A program made the position numbers and the translations under genes. A DNA stretch of 64,000 nt from Siphonodentalium dalli. Taxonomy: Eukaryota > Mollusca > Scaphopoda > Gadilida > Siphonodentaliidae. Below, piece after piece: positions 1 to 11,788 of this stretch. Under the pieces are notes generated by a model. It made no database searches. It was given only the letters and a program-made list of their open reading frames with translations, and was not told the DNA's origin. The stretch lies in assembly GCA_032622095.1 (NCBI GenBank), contig CP136067.1, forward strand, positions 48,959,899 to 49,023,898, in the 5' to 3' direction. Within the stretch, counting starts at the first letter, position 1. Each line of letters starts with the position of its first letter.

Positions 1-617
1 GGTCAAACTAAAGGTCCACATAAGGCTGGAATTAACTGCAAATTACATTATAAATATAATTAAATATATCATAAGATATAGGAGGAGTTCTAAATCATAT
101 TGAAGTTTGTCAGATGACCCGTGTTTGAACTTGACCTCTGATTTCTTGTGATTAAGTCACATACCAAGTTTAAAGTTGATCGAGTAATGAATACTAAATT
201 GTCATCTGAAAAACAAAAATACAACCATTATACAACCGTTTTTCAACGGACGCATAAAAAATTAGCAGCCAGGTTTGTTTTGAGTAGTTCTTTATTGTTT
301 AACTTGTGAATATCACAAACCCCTAGAACATAGAAAAAAAAACTAACAAAATACCTTTAAATCCTTTACATATATATCCAGTGTTGTTGAAACATGGTCG
401 TGTTCCCCATTTACCAGCTCTGTCTTCATCTGTGTACATCACAACACACTCACTCTGTAAATGTAGATAAGCAGTTATTTATTAACCCATTCTGTACTAA
501 AGCATCATTGATGAATAGTTATCACATAGAAAATGTTCAGATTATAAGTTTAACCCTTTCTATACTAAATCATCATTGATGAATAGTTATCACATAGAAA
601 ATGTTCAGATAATAAGT

Positions 618-856
618 TTAACCCTTTGAGTGCCAGGTCCGATTTTTGTATCAACCCATATACCCTGTGCCAATGCATTCTCTTATATATGCGAGTCGAC
701 CATAGGTCGCCTCGCATATATAAGAGAATGCATTGGCTTAACAATTTTTTTTTTTTAAATTTTTTACAATTTTAATATATTTTATTATATTCTTTAACAG
801 ACTTATTGTGTAGGTTTAGGGCCGATAATATCGGCCCCTGACACTCAAAGGGTTAA
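618..856. mobile_element. piggyBac-like MITE, GAGTGCC subfamily, copy 1
   Basis: Flanked by TTAA on both sides, with inverted ends CCCTTTGAGTGCC and a closely matching complement (GACACTCAAAGGG). It carries one internal hairpin with a 27-bp perfect stem (arm begins GCCAATGCATTCTC) and a T-rich spacer. TTAA target duplication with CCC-starting ends is typical of piggyBac-superfamily elements. No coding capacity. Confidence 0.82.
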
Positions 857-1606
857 GGCCCGTTTTATACGTCGAGCCAGACATGGGTCGTGCCAGCCTA
901 AATAGTGTGAAAATGACAAAGTCCAAGATAGCGCGACTGGAGCACGACGTATAAAACCAACTGGCGCATCAGAATTTCTCTGGCATGACCCGACGTGCTA
1001 CACGTCTGGTACCGACATGCTACACGTCTGGGGCTCGATGCTGTTTTATACGACGTGCTAAACGCTGAGATGATTCAGTGAAAGCCATTCCCCATTTAGG
1101 ACCCCTTTGGCGGAGAGCATGTGCAATTTGAAGTTTTTGGCGTCATTACGTTATCTCTTGAGTCATCCTAGCGCGACCCATGTCTGGCACGTCGTATAAA
1201 ACAGCATCAGGCAATTGTACGGTACTATGGGGACATGCATGTATCGACTGACAAAGGACGTTTCGCGAAAGTTTGGAATAAATATATTGCAGATATATAT
1301 ATTTGAAGGTTCAAGGGAAATGAATGACAAGATCCCGATTTTGAAACCAACGAAAGCGTAAATTATGAGATTCATGCACTGTATAGAGGGCCAATTTATA
1401 GTGCATTGTCAGAGGACACTATCGCGGAAATGATTATAGCATTTTGTATCAGAAATGCTAAAATTGTTTCGAAATATACGATTACAGCATGTGCCAGCTG
1501 GCTCGACGTATAAATCAAACAAACGTAACACAAGCCAGAGACGCGCCAATGTCAATTGATAGATAGATAGCGCGACGCGTGTTTGGTGCGACGTATAAAA
1601 CGGGCC
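857..1606. mobile_element. Harbinger-like nonautonomous element with TAA target duplication
   Basis: Terminal inverted repeats GGCCCGTTTTATACGTCG and its complement at 1589-1606 are perfect. It is flanked by TAA on both sides. GGCC-type ends and 3-bp TWA duplications are characteristic of PIF/Harbinger elements. The inside has repeated ACGTCTGG and ACGACGTATAAA motifs but no transposase frame. Confidence 0.8.
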
Positions 1607-1781
1607 TAACCCTTTTTATACTAAATCATCATTGATTAATAGTTATCACATAGGAAATGTTCAGATAATAAGTTTTATCCCTTTCTATACTAAAGCATCA
1701 TTGATGAGTTATTGTCACAAAGGAAATGTTCAGAGAATAAGTTAAAAGTCGTTTGTTGAACTTATTATCTAACCGTTTCCC

Positions 1782-2181
1782 TTAACCCTTTACCCAACAG
1801 AAGGGCCCTGTGCCAATGCATTCTCTTATATATGCGAGTCGACCATAGGTCGCCTCGCATATATAAGAGAATGCATTGGCTTAACACATTAAAAATTATA
1901 AAATTGTTGAAGAATGTAAGAAAAAATGGTAAAAAGTGTTAAAAAAAGATTTTTTTTAGGCCAATGCATTCTCTTATATATGCGAGGCGACCTATGGTCG
2001 ACTCGCATATATAAGAGAATGCATTGGCACAGGGCATAACTGTAACTATCACAATGTGGTCAAGGAGCCGGTTCCAATGATATCCATATTTGTATGGTTT
2101 TATTGAGACAGACCCAAGATAATTTAGGCTGTTGAAGCTTTATTTGGCCGGTTTTGGCCGGTTTGTTGGGTAAAGGGTTAA
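1782..2181. mobile_element. piggyBac-like MITE, ACCCAACA subfamily, copy 1
   Basis: TTAA-flanked, ends CCCTTTACCCAACA and complement. It holds two of the 27-bp-stem hairpins in mirror order around an A/T-rich core, then a unique half ending in GGCCGGTTTTGGCCGG. The same structure occurs at 6828, 30041 and 42815. Confidence 0.85.
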
Positions 2182-3531
2182 TAAATAGGGCTCCTGCAGA
2201 ACTTTTTTTATTTATTTATCTCATGTCTGCTTTTGCCACCTTATCATCCCTCCAAATGAATAATAGATCATTCCAATGTACACCTTTTAACTGACTGGGA
2301 GAATCCATTTGGTATAGAAAGAGTTAAAGGCACATAAATATATGGTAAAAGCTGCTCTAATTAAGACACAAAATACAACCAATTATAACATACATTGTGT
2401 GTTTCTTAAAAATTGAAATCGCAGTCCGGAAGCATTACTGTAAACTCAGAAAAAAAAGGGGGGAAATTAAATTACACTCGATAGAAGTGTCTGTCATGTC
2501 ATAGAAATCAAGGCTTAGATTTTCAAAGCTGCCCCTTGCAATTTATAGATTTTCCAGGTCTTTGAATTCATGGGACCCTTCCTTGAATCCAAGGATCCCT
2601 GAAGCACAGAAGAGGACATACATGTTAACTGTCCGATTTAGGTGGGAGCTCCAAATTTCAGCCCTATCTCTCGATCAGGAAACAGTTTCTCCCGAATTCA
2701 GTAAACAATGAAAGACCAAGCTTCCTCAGTTCATTCATCTAACTTAAAAGTAACACAAATGTAATTGCATGCCATAATACTCTCTCAATGGAAACAAGAT
2801 GTCTAATTAGCCTGGGTTTTTAGAATTTTTTGGGATATTAGGCGGACACCCAGAATATTGATCCGTTTTATCCCAAAAATTCCAGTAGAATTTGCAAGTT
2901 TTCAGTAAGATATCTCAAGTTAGCTTCCTTTGATTTTGTCAAGTTATATTCCAAAAGATAGGGGTTTTCATTGGCAATGAGATAGAATGGATGATATCTT
3001 TAAAAGTTTTTAAAAGGATATGTCAAAAGACCATTGCCATTCATTGACATTAAGATAGAATGGGCAATAGCTGGGTGAGATGAATAATTTTGCTAATTTA
3101 GAAGGGATATGGAAGTTGGTGTGTTTCTGCCAAAAAATTGGACTATACTGGTATAGTATATAATGGTATATTTGGTATTCACCTGGGGGCCTCTCTTCAA
3201 TTCATGGCATGACTATTCAAAGTAAGCACGGATGAAATAAACAATCGTTTTGCGAGTGGTAATTCCAAACAAACATATGAATTTATTTTGGGTAAAATAT
3301 AAGCTTTATTGCTAAAGTTTTAATATTAAAGTTTTGTTATGCTATAGGGTATTATTTTAGTTGAAAGTGAGTAAAAAATAGAAAGTTCATATTAAATAAC
3401 TATGAAAAATTTCCCAAATTTCAACTAGATTGCCCGAATTCTGAAGTTCAATATCCCAAAATCGACCTGCCAGAAGTTAACATGTATGGAAGAGGAAAGG
3501 GTATTTTTATGTCAATATGTATTATAATCAC
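2182..3531. other. Intronic or downstream sequence, no gene seen
   Basis: AT-rich sequence with a partial copy of the dispersed CATTCTATACTAAATGG repeat near 2215-2330. I looked here on the minus strand for the missing last exon of CTLD-H (phase 0, ending in a Tyr-Ile-Cys motif) and did not find one. Confidence 0.5.
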
Positions 3532-3704
3532 CTCTGGGTCACTGTGTAAGATATGGGTCATCTGTGTTGGTTGTCCCGGTAACCAGTTGTTATACACTTT
3601 GGCCTCAGAGTTGTCATACCACTCAAATTTCCCACTTGTTCTCATGTCGTTGAGACCAATCCAAAGAGATATGTTCATATTTCTGACCAATGATAGTAGC
3701 AGTG
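3532..3704 (-). CDS. Exon 27: WIGL strand and loop of CTLD-H (last exon seen)
   Basis: Enters in phase 1, leaves in phase 0; 173 bp. It reads LLLSLVRNMNISLWIGLNDM then FEWYDNSEAKVYNNWLPGQP and HILHSDPE. WIGLND and the GQP turn are conserved, but the calcium ligands after QP are not evident. Acceptor CATCCAG, donor CAGAG before GTGATT. The closing exon of CTLD-H (phase 0, with the last two cysteines) was not found in 1-3531, so the gene continues beyond the left edge. Confidence 0.87.
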
Positions 3705-3783
3705 CTGGATGGAATAGAAATTATGCAGTGAACGACCTATGGTAAAAACAGTAAACTAGTATAATGAATTGATTAACATACAT

Positions 3784-4558
3784 GCCTTGAAATAGTGTGT
3801 CTGTCATTTGCAGAATGAGGTCCCCAGAGGCAGTCCTTCCCATAAGGAAAACACAGCGAGAGCACTTATTTGCTATCGCGATTCAGAAGACAGGTGTATT
3901 TGCGCCCGTAATATAATCGTATGTTGGGTTTGCTCAAATAAAATGTCAATGTGGGATAGACCTATGTCCAGTTACATTTCACATGCCCATAATTTAACTG
4001 AGATGGGAAAGGTTCTAAATATACCTTCAAATAGTTCAATATTGAATCAACGATTAAAGTGACCATGAACATTTTGTGGGACCAGTGCAAATTTTATTAC
4101 CCGTGAATTAAAAATTGCGAGTGCATAGGGTGCAAGAGCAATCACTCCTGTCTGCTGAAATGGAAAGGACTGCATAGGGTAAATGTAGCGTCACCAAATT
4201 CACCCTCTGGGAAAATAAAAATTCTGCTGAGGCCTCAAATGCTATTGGAGACTTAGTTAGGATCAGATTGAAGTTCCCCAGTTGAGTTGGTGATGTTCAT
4301 GCACCCATTAGTCACTGCGATTATGCATTTTATCTTCTGCAAATTAAGGGATATTGAAACCGAACAGAAGGGAAAAATTAACTAAAAACAATATTAATTT
4401 GAGACTATAGATACTTCCCAGAAGATGAGGCCTAATCAGAATGAGATCCCCAGAGGGTGAATTTAGTGTTGCCATCTCGCTGTACGGAATAATGTCATTA
4501 AATTCACCCTCTGGAGACCTCATTCTGCAAATGACAGACACACTATTTCAAGCCTTGT
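3784..4558. mobile_element. Fold-back CAGAATGAGG element carrying a 350-bp insertion
   Basis: The left end (GCCTTGAAATAGTGTG) and right end (CACTATTTCAAGCCTTG) are inverted repeats. The left arm stops after CCCCAGAGG near 3832 and element sequence resumes near 4188, so about 350 bp of unrelated sequence lies inside. Other copies are about 430 bp. No coding capacity. Confidence 0.7.
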
Positions 4559-4844
4559 CAATATTTGATACCTGGATGTTGATCCATTTTCAATTCAGAA
4601 AGGTTAAAAAAAAATCATCCAGCTACCAAATCTCCATGTAACCCAATTATTTGTAATGACCTGAATGAAATTCAATTATTCTCCCATTGAACCTGACTGG
4701 CAAACAAGAGCTGGGCTATCAGCTGGTACATAGCGCTATGTGGCATACCACCTTGGGTGAGCATACCCTAAGTCACAGGATCGGCGATCGCATCAACAGA
4801 TCCTTTTAGAATGGAAAATGCAAACAACAGCAGTTGACGCTTCA

Positions 4845-5050
4845 TTGAAAGGCCTTGTGATAGTGAACATACATGTCAAATTTCATAACCTATGGCTGAG
4901 ATACTCAGGTGCAGATGGGCAAAAAATCAATATTTCTAGATAAACAAAGATGAATAACTCTAACATGGAAAACCTGAACAAAATGATTGAAGACTCCTCT
5001 GAATAACCTCATAGTGGTGAACATCCATAGCAGATCTCATTGAGATCTGA
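4845..5050 (+). repeat. Dispersed TAAACAAAGATGAATAACTC repeat, diverged copy
   Basis: Contains TAAACAAAGATGAATAACTC, GTGAACATCCATA and CATTGAGATCTGA in the order found in the five-copy array at 56620-57350. It lies in the intron between exons 26 and 27. Confidence 0.65.
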
Positions 5051-5356
5051 CAACTTGTAGTTGAGATATCTGCTCGGACAGATGTATGATCGCATCGGAT
5101 GCCTGTAATCCAGTATACCCACTATCTCCTTCACTCATGGTTAAAATATACCAGGTGCTGGCTCTATGACGCTCTGCTATGTTCGCCGTCATCAGTGACC
5201 AGTACGATCCATCCGCCATTTTGAAAATGATGACACAGGAGAAATTTCCCAACCAACCAGAAAATAGCATTGCGGTTGCTATGCGACATTTTGGGTTGCC
5301 ACCGATCGCTTCCGATGTATAAACAGTTTGTAGAAAGTTATGCTCTTTATGCTTAC

Positions 5357-5476
5357 CTTGCTCTCGTCTACTTGAAATACTAGCTAAGGAGAAGGTAATG
5401 CCATAGCTGGCACACTTTTCTGATGATTGGGTCCAGGTATGAGATGACGATGTTGACAGAAGAAAACAGTAGCTCC
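5357..5476 (-). CDS. Exon 26: first helix of CTLD-H
   Basis: Enters and leaves in phase 1; 120 bp. It reads SYCFLLSTSSSHTWTQSSEK then CASYGITFSLASISSRREQ. The Tyr-Cys start, Trp and helix Cys match a CTLD, but a Ser-rich loop replaces the usual acidic one and GGDL has become FSLAS. Acceptor TTTTGCAG, donor CAAG before GTAAGC. Confidence 0.85.
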
Positions 5477-5778
5477 CTGCAAAAGCAATTATTAATTACT
5501 AATCTGTGCATGGTTTGATTTAGGATTGGTGTATTATAGCCAAATTTGAAGCCTCTATGCTGGTCCCTGAACAACTTGAAGTTTCGCTACTCCTAGCTAT
5601 CTGCGCGATGTGTATATGACGTGCATTGTCAATCAAGTGCTCCATTCAAATTTGTTCACCCGGCCAGTAGCGAATAGTTGGGGAATTGAATAATGTTGCC
5701 AGTTCTTGACTAACTAGAACATAATATGATTTAACAACAGTTGGTCAACTTAAATTACAATTTTGCTTAATTCCTCAC

Positions 5779-5928
5779 CTAACGGCGTGAATCCATCAGG
5801 ACACCCTCCAGAGATAATTGCAGACTGACGAGGCTGAGCAGCAGGCTGCGGACTGGCAGATCGGGTGTTTAGAGGGCGCTTACAAACATAGCCCAACTGC
5901 GAGTCACAATGGTTGTAATTCCAGGTAC
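5779..5928 (-). CDS. Exon 25: end of CTLD-G, Pro/Gln linker, start of CTLD-H
   Basis: Enters and leaves in phase 1; 150 bp. It reads TWNYNHCDSQLGYVCKRPL, closing CTLD-G (WNYNHC near the WND place). The linker is SASPQPAAQPRQSAII, and GGCPDGFTPL opens CTLD-H. Like exon 17 it carries a domain border without an intron. Acceptor TTTCATAG, donor TTAG before GTGAGG. Confidence 0.87.
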
Positions 5929-6089
5929 CTATGAAATAAAATGTAAAGCAATTTCGGCAGAAGAAAATTAAAATGTCCGGTTGAAAGTCACAAAATACAA
6001 GAGATTGCAACGGCGGTGCTGGTATACCCTCACGGTGGCAAATTCGAACTGACAAAGTATGGGTGAGATATCTGCTAGGATGGGAAAAA

Positions 6090-6560
6090 AACCCCAACAT
6101 TTTCAGATAAACAAAGTTAATAACTGTAGAATGGAAAACATGAACAAAACGATTGAACACTCCATTTATTGCCATTATAATAGTGAACATCCATACCAAA
6201 TTTAATTGATATCCGTCAAACGGTGGTGGAGATATGGAAAAAAAAAAAATGAACACTTCCAAATCTACAGATGAATAACTCTAGAATGGCAAACCAGGAA
6301 AAAAAAAAAGATTGAACGCTCAATTGATTGCCCTCATAGTACTGAACATCCATACCATATTGCATTGAGATTTGTCCACAGTTGGTGGAGATATCTGCTC
6401 GGACTGACAAAAAAAAAAATCCAGATAAACAAACAAGAACTCTAGAACGGAAAATCCAGAAAAAAAAGATTGAACACTCTGTTGAATGCCATCATAACAC
6501 TGAACATCCAAACTAAATTTCATTCAGATCGGACAACTGGTGATTGAGATATCTGGCCAG
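6090..6560 (+). repeat. Dispersed TAAACAAAG repeat, three tandem degenerate copies
   Basis: Three units of about 130-160 bp, each with ACATCCATACC or similar, TTTCATTGAGAT-like and AATAACTCTAGAA segments separated by A runs. Same family as 56620-57350. Confidence 0.65.
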
Positions 6561-6827
6561 CTTGACGATTAAAAAGGTTGCACATGCAGTGTTTTAGGAC
6601 CATGCGCGCCAGCCTGAAAAATGGGAAATTGATGTGGCCTTATGCTTGGAAAATGCATTGGGCCAGCCTCATAGAATTAAGTCACTACCATAAATTCATT
6701 GTAATCAGTCTGAGCTACAGTTAAATCATCATTATTATGAGAATCTAGTAAAATATAGAGAAATCAAAATTTCTAGCACAGAAGCCATTCCAAATCTTTA
6801 GGTGAGAGTCACACCTTCAGCAGAATT

Positions 6828-7228
6828 TTAACCCTTTACCCAACAAACCGGCCAAAACCGGCCAAATAAAGCTTCAACAGCCTAAAATATCTTCGGTCTG
6901 TCTCAATAGAACCATACAAATATGGATATCATTGGAACCTCTCTCCTTGACCACATTGTGATAGTTACAGTTATGCCCTGTGCCAATGCATTCTCTTATA
7001 TATGCGAGTCGACCATAGGTCGCCTCGCATATATAAGAGAATGCATTGGCCTAAACAAAATCTTTTTTTAACACTTTTTACCATTTTTTCTTACATTCTT
7101 TAACAATTTTATAATTTTTAATGTGTTAAGCCAATGCATTCTCTTATATATGCGAGGCGACCTATGGTCGACTCGCATATATAAGAGAATGCATTGGCAC
7201 AGGGCCGTTCTGTTGGGTAAAGGGTTAA
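6828..7228. mobile_element. piggyBac-like MITE, ACCCAACA subfamily, copy 2 (reverse)
   Basis: TTAA-flanked and nearly identical to the 1782 copy in opposite orientation, with both hairpins. It ends 10 bp from the exon 24 donor at 7239-7240, within the intron. Confidence 0.85.
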
Positions 7229-7240
7229 GTAACATCTTAC

Positions 7241-7338
7241 CATGCTTGAATATGCTCACACATTTTCTGGGACCAAATGGATAGTTTGCTTGATCACTAA
7301 TAATGTTCGTGAAATTCATTGCTGTTCCATCTGACCAC
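7241..7338 (-). CDS. Exon 24: loop region of CTLD-G
   Basis: Enters in phase 2, leaves in phase 1; 98 bp. It reads WSDGTAMNFTNIISDQANYP then FGPRKCVSIFKH. The WSDG turn and the Cys of KCV are clear, with an NFT sequon. No EPN/QPD remains. Acceptor CTGTTTACAG, donor CATG before GTAAGA. It lies 9 kb from exon 23, the largest intron in the window. A 401-bp TTAA MITE ends at 7228, only 10 bp past the donor. Confidence 0.87.
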
Positions 7339-7408
7339 CTGTAAACAGATTGAAAGTTTTTGTTAGATTATTAGAGGGTCAGTGGTCCCTTTGCGCAAAC
7401 ACATACTC

Positions 7409-7845
7409 AGGTTTGAATTTAGTGTGTCTGACATTTGCCGAATGAGGTCCCCAGAGAGTGAATTTAGTGACGCTATCCCACACAGTGGACTAGCATCACC
7501 AAATTCACCCTCTGGGGATCTTATTCTGCTTAGGCCTCATCTTCTGGGAAGTATATATAGTCTCAAATGAACATTGTTTTTAGTTACTTTTCCCTTCCGT
7601 TGAGTTTCTATATCCCGTAAAATTGCAGAAGATAAAATGTATAATTGAGGAGACTAATGGGTGAACATCACAAACACGGGGGAACTTCAATCTGATCCTA
7701 GGTCTCCCATAGCAGTTGAGCCTAAGCAGAATGAGGCCCCCATAGGGTGTATTTGGAGATGCTAGCACACTGTGCAGATAGTGTCACTAAATTAGCCCTC
7801 TGGGGGCCTCATTCCGCAATGTCAGACACACTAAATTCAGGCTTG
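7409..7845. mobile_element. Fold-back CAGAATGAGG element, full length
   Basis: Arms AATGAGGTCCCCAGAG and the complement recur four times in mirror arrangement. The ends read GGTTTGAATTTAGTGTG and CACACTAAATTCAGGCTTG. Internal mirror segments include CATCTTCTGGGAAGTATA. About 437 bp. Confidence 0.75.
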
Positions 7846-9095
7846 CACATACTTCCCCAAACTCCAGGCAGTTATCTCCCATCGCTCCGCTGAGATACCA
7901 CTGCCATAATGACATTAATTGGTAAGGAATTCTTACATGTTTTTAGTTCTTATGTTTTAGGATTAAAATTGTCTATGTCTGGCTCATTTCATATTGTTCT
8001 TATCAATAACGAAAGAATTACCATTATTGCAAACTTTAAAAAAAATTTGGTGGTCAAAACAAGATAATAGGTGACTAATTAGTAGTAAATACAGTTCCGC
8101 GACGATATGTAAAAATAGATTTATCGTCTGCAAAGTACACTCATTGCGGCAGTGATATATCGCAGCGATAGCGTAGAGGGCGCTGTATGGAGTTTGATAC
8201 TTCCCCTCTAACACATTCCCCATTGGTGCCCGATCTGCAGATTAATTCTGAAATTACCTGCATATTACCTACTAAATCATATACACGTATTATACAACAG
8301 GGTAATGATATAAAGAAGATTATTTTATATTCCAGCCAATGCTGACCACTAGTAAAGAGTTTTACAGAAAATAGCACACATTAAGGATAAACACATCAAC
8401 CATTACTACCTTATTATGAAAGTTATCAAAGTGAATAATGTTAAAAGCCATGCACTTAATTGATTCTGCCGGCTTATGTCTCGATGATGTTGTCAAATAA
8501 AACATGTTTTCATGAATTTAGAAGTCCAAGTTATAAATCAATTGGACATTTTAACATTTTTATTTGACATTGTAAACTTATTTTAACAATAGATTTAACA
8601 ATTGTGCAGCTAAATGCTACCTATAATATAAATATTATGCAGTGTTAATTAACATATTCCTATATCACTATTTCAGTTTTCTCAAATGTATAACAACACA
8701 ATTATGATTCTTTGACTTTACCTATTTATTGTGTGGTAGATATTCTAACATGATGGGTGCACATGTTAATGTTAAATCACTGAGAATCTGAGATACTTGT
8801 GTGGTAATCACCTGTGACCTATTTTTAAACCTTAGGGCCCTGCGAATTGACACTTTTCCACAAATTCAAAATCTGATAAATCGAATCGGGAGGCCGAAGT
8901 CAATAATGAATTGAATCTGCTAGCCATCGGTGCATAGTGTATATGTCCTCAAATTCGGTCGTAAGTATGTTCCTTACAGTGTCAAGAAAAATATCAATAT
9001 GACCATTTTTTTTTTAAATTGCACCTGCGATTCTGCGATTGTATAATTTAACTCAAGGTGTGCATTGCAACATATATCGCCGACTCATCACACCT
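7846..9095. other. Intron 23-24, stretch without recognised features
   Basis: AT-rich. A minus-strand frame at 8141-8377 superficially resembles a CTLD ending but does not fit the splice phases (see rejected list). Confidence 0.5.
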
Positions 9096-9299
9096 TTAAC
9101 ACATTGAGTGCCAGGTTGCCACTACGAGTTATCTCGTAGTGGTTTCCATGTCGTGTAACTGACAAACTGAAGCAGTGGAATAGGTCAATACACCACGAAA
9201 ACCCGCCTCGGAACATCGGAATAGTGATTTTATCAAATAAATATTGTGGCTCCCCTTAGGGAGCATGTCAAAACCTCTTTCGCATATGCGAAAATATTG

Positions 9300-9560
9300 T
9301 CGATAATGTCGAAAAAGTTTTGACGTAAATGTGCAAAAACGAAATGTCGGAAATGACGAAAAATAATGCGATAACGTCGAAAGCGACTGGCCATAAAAGT
9401 GCGATAACGTCGAAACCACAACAGACCAAAATTTCCGTAAAATGTCGAAACGTTCGACAACGCGAAAGTCGCGACGTCGAAACATTGATCGATATTCGCA
9501 AACGACGAAAAGTTGACGAAAAGTTAAAACATCGATACGATGTTGTCGCACTTCATAAAT
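9300..9560. repeat. CGAAA-rich degenerate repeat block
   Basis: Many GATAACGTCGAAA, GTCGAAA and GACGAAAA motifs, with a related block at 13990-14350. The overlapping frames on both strands arise from this repetitive composition, and I do not regard them as genes. Confidence 0.6.
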
Positions 9561-10299
9561 TCGCGCATTTATTTTTGCCTTCTGCGTAATCAGATGCCAG
9601 CTGAATTTTGATTGGCTGAATTGTGTGAAGGAAAATAAAGTTCAGCCAAAGGCCATACAAACAACTCTATGCGGTTAACACACAAGTACAACGACTTGAC
9701 AGTTCAACTGTTTTGATAGCTATGAGTTCACACGAGTCCTAATTAAACAATAGTCAACCCATTCCAAATGTGTGAAGGGCTGACATTTAGCAAAAGGCTA
9801 TACAAACATATAGGCCTACTGACATATAATGACGTATGCCGGTCCTCACAACTATGCGTGGACTGTGTGACAGTTTTGTTGTTGTTGTTGTCGTGATGTC
9901 TTCTCAATTAGTGAACAATGGTTTAACTCGTAACAAAACCAACACATCTGATACTTGAAATTCCAAAATGAAGCCATTTGATGTCATAATATCAGTTCGA
10001 TCATGGCTAGAAACAGTGATGAAATCGAATAGATCTATCGTTAGCGGACATAAACGCAGTTGGGAAAATATTAGACCAGCAGTTTACACAGGTCGACAGT
10101 ACGAAGAAGTTAGGGTTTTCACAACCCCAGGTATCACACATCTAACAGAAAAAAGATGAAATCACACAGAAATTTGAAACCAGCTGCACCCACCCACAAC
10201 GGGAGCGACAACCGTCCATCCAGCATTTGAAGCAATAGGCCCGATTTAGAACAAGCCCTCATCACATTGTATCAACGCCAGACATATGGGGACATGTCT

Positions 10300-10395
10300 C
10301 TATTCCGAAGGTTCGCTATTCCGAAGGTTCTCTATTCCGAAGGTTCGCAATTCCGAAGGTTCTCTATTCCGAAGGTTCGCTATTCCGACGGTTTT
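10300..10395 (+). repeat. 16-bp minisatellite (CTATTCCGAAGGTTCG), left arm
   Basis: About six units. The mirror array is at 12668-12770 on the opposite strand, and flanking CAGACATAT sequences are also inverted, so the two arrays are the ends of one roughly 2.5-kb fold-back unit. Confidence 0.75.
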
Positions 10396-10710
10396 TGTTA
10401 TTTTAAGGTTAATTTTATATTCTAAAGTATTGAGAGGTTCATTATCACAAAGACTCTTTTTATGAAGAAAATAACTTAAAACATTAAAACAATAAATGTG
10501 ATATTGTTTTGTTTTCGCGGGTTTTCTTGAGATTTAATGTCATTACTTATGATGTTATTTCTCATTACATATTCACGTCATGCAGCCCACACAATTGCTA
10601 TGTTTCCATACGATTTAATGTAATTTCGTCTGACATAATATCTCAATAATCTTAGAGGCAAGAATACGCCAGCTAAAGGCGGATTATAACAGTTGGGCTA
10701 TAACGCTTAA

Positions 10711-11788
10711 CTCGTTTGGGACTTGATTCTTTTGAGAAAACATTACTCACAGACGAGATTGTTTGCAGAAATGCTCACTTTTATATAATTTTATAGCAAT
10801 TTATGCGTTTATTCAATGTTGGGTCAGACCATTTCCATGGCAAAATTCTCCGCGTGACAACTCATACAATATTAGTGATCATCTGGGTAGATACCACCAA
10901 ATTGCGACCGGTTACCATAGCAACATATCTTCAGAAATGTATGCGTTCGGGGCTGTAATTTCGCTATATGACGATACCTTTGCGACATTTTCAATCAAAT
11001 ATAAATGATTTCCAAAGTTAAATGATCCAGGAATATTTTGCCAACATCTGGAACTAGCCTTGCTCAAAAATCACCCATCACCGACAGAGGGCGCCATTCA
11101 AAATGGCCGCCAAACCCCCGTTTCTAACGTTAAAATGCTTTTTTTCATATCATTTTACAGCACTGTATGCGTTAATTTAATGCCGGGTCAGACCATTTGT
11201 CATGACAGAATTCTCCACGTGACAGCTCATAATATATGGGTGATCATCTGTGATCTATAAATCTTCCAAAATTTTTTGTTTGAGTAGATACCACCAAATT
11301 GCGATCGGTTGACATGGCAACCGATTTTCGGAAAATTAAGCGTTTGGGGGCTGTAATTTCGCTACACGATATGTCTGCATGCGACATTTTTATTCAAATG
11401 TAATTAATTTCAAAAAAATTGGATCCAGGAATATACTTAAAATTGCTCTCGCTTCTTGTTCCTTCTGCTGAAGGGGTCAAGATTCACCTGCCATGGTGAT
11501 TGCCAACCGAAAACATTGTCTACGCGTCTACGGCTTAGGCTACTGGGCGCCGCCATTTTTGGAACAATGACGTCACGAATCACGGCACGCAACGCCAAAA
11601 ATAGGTTACATCTTCATGGACCCCTCACTGAGTGATCGGCCTATATGATACTATGCGCAAAAAAATTTAATTATAAAAGATTCATTAGCTGATAACAAGT
11701 GCATGGAGTGGGAAACGGATATATCCGTTTCCCGTCCTGTAGGTAATGTTTTGGGAAACGGGTATATCTGTTTCCCGTCCTAAACGAG
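10711..11788. mobile_element. TTAA-flanked 1.1-kb element with internal duplication
   Basis: TTAA at 10707-10710 and 11789-11792, ends CTCGTTTGGGAC and GTCCTAAACGAG (one mismatch). The inside has two diverged direct copies (about 10770-11000 and 11135-11420) sharing GGGTCAGACCATTT, TAGATACCACCAAATTGCGA and GGGGCTGTAATTTCGCTA. A hairpin GGGAAACGGATATATCC lies near the right end. It is nested in the 9100-15739 element. Confidence 0.72.

Larger units (their letters stand above)
482..1790 (+). repeat. 68-bp tandem repeat array, four units, interrupted by two transposons
   Basis: Units begin TTAACCC and end AATAAGT. They start near 482, 550, 1606 and 1675, a period of 68-69 bp. The third unit is split by a TTAA MITE (618-856) and by a Harbinger-like element (857-1606). 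The last unit ends in an inverted segment (CTTATTATCT at about 1761). Related single copies occur elsewhere in the introns, for example at 37387-37455. Confidence 0.8.

Noticed and set aside
3448-3690. Using the methionine of MVRNMNIS as the start of a small gene
   Set aside because: The exon begins upstream at a splice acceptor (3704) in phase with exon 26; the methionine is internal.
8141-8255. Minus-strand segment resembling a CTLD ending (GECVRGEV ... LRYRCDIS, then stop)
   Set aside because: Its phase would compete with exon 24, which gives the true WSDG loop and continues in frame to exon 25. It lacks the loop and ends in a stop. It could be a pseudo-exon but I have no further support.
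9129-9589. Frames of 75-140 codons on both strands
   Set aside because: Produced by the CGAAA-rich repeat block; composition artefact, no domain.
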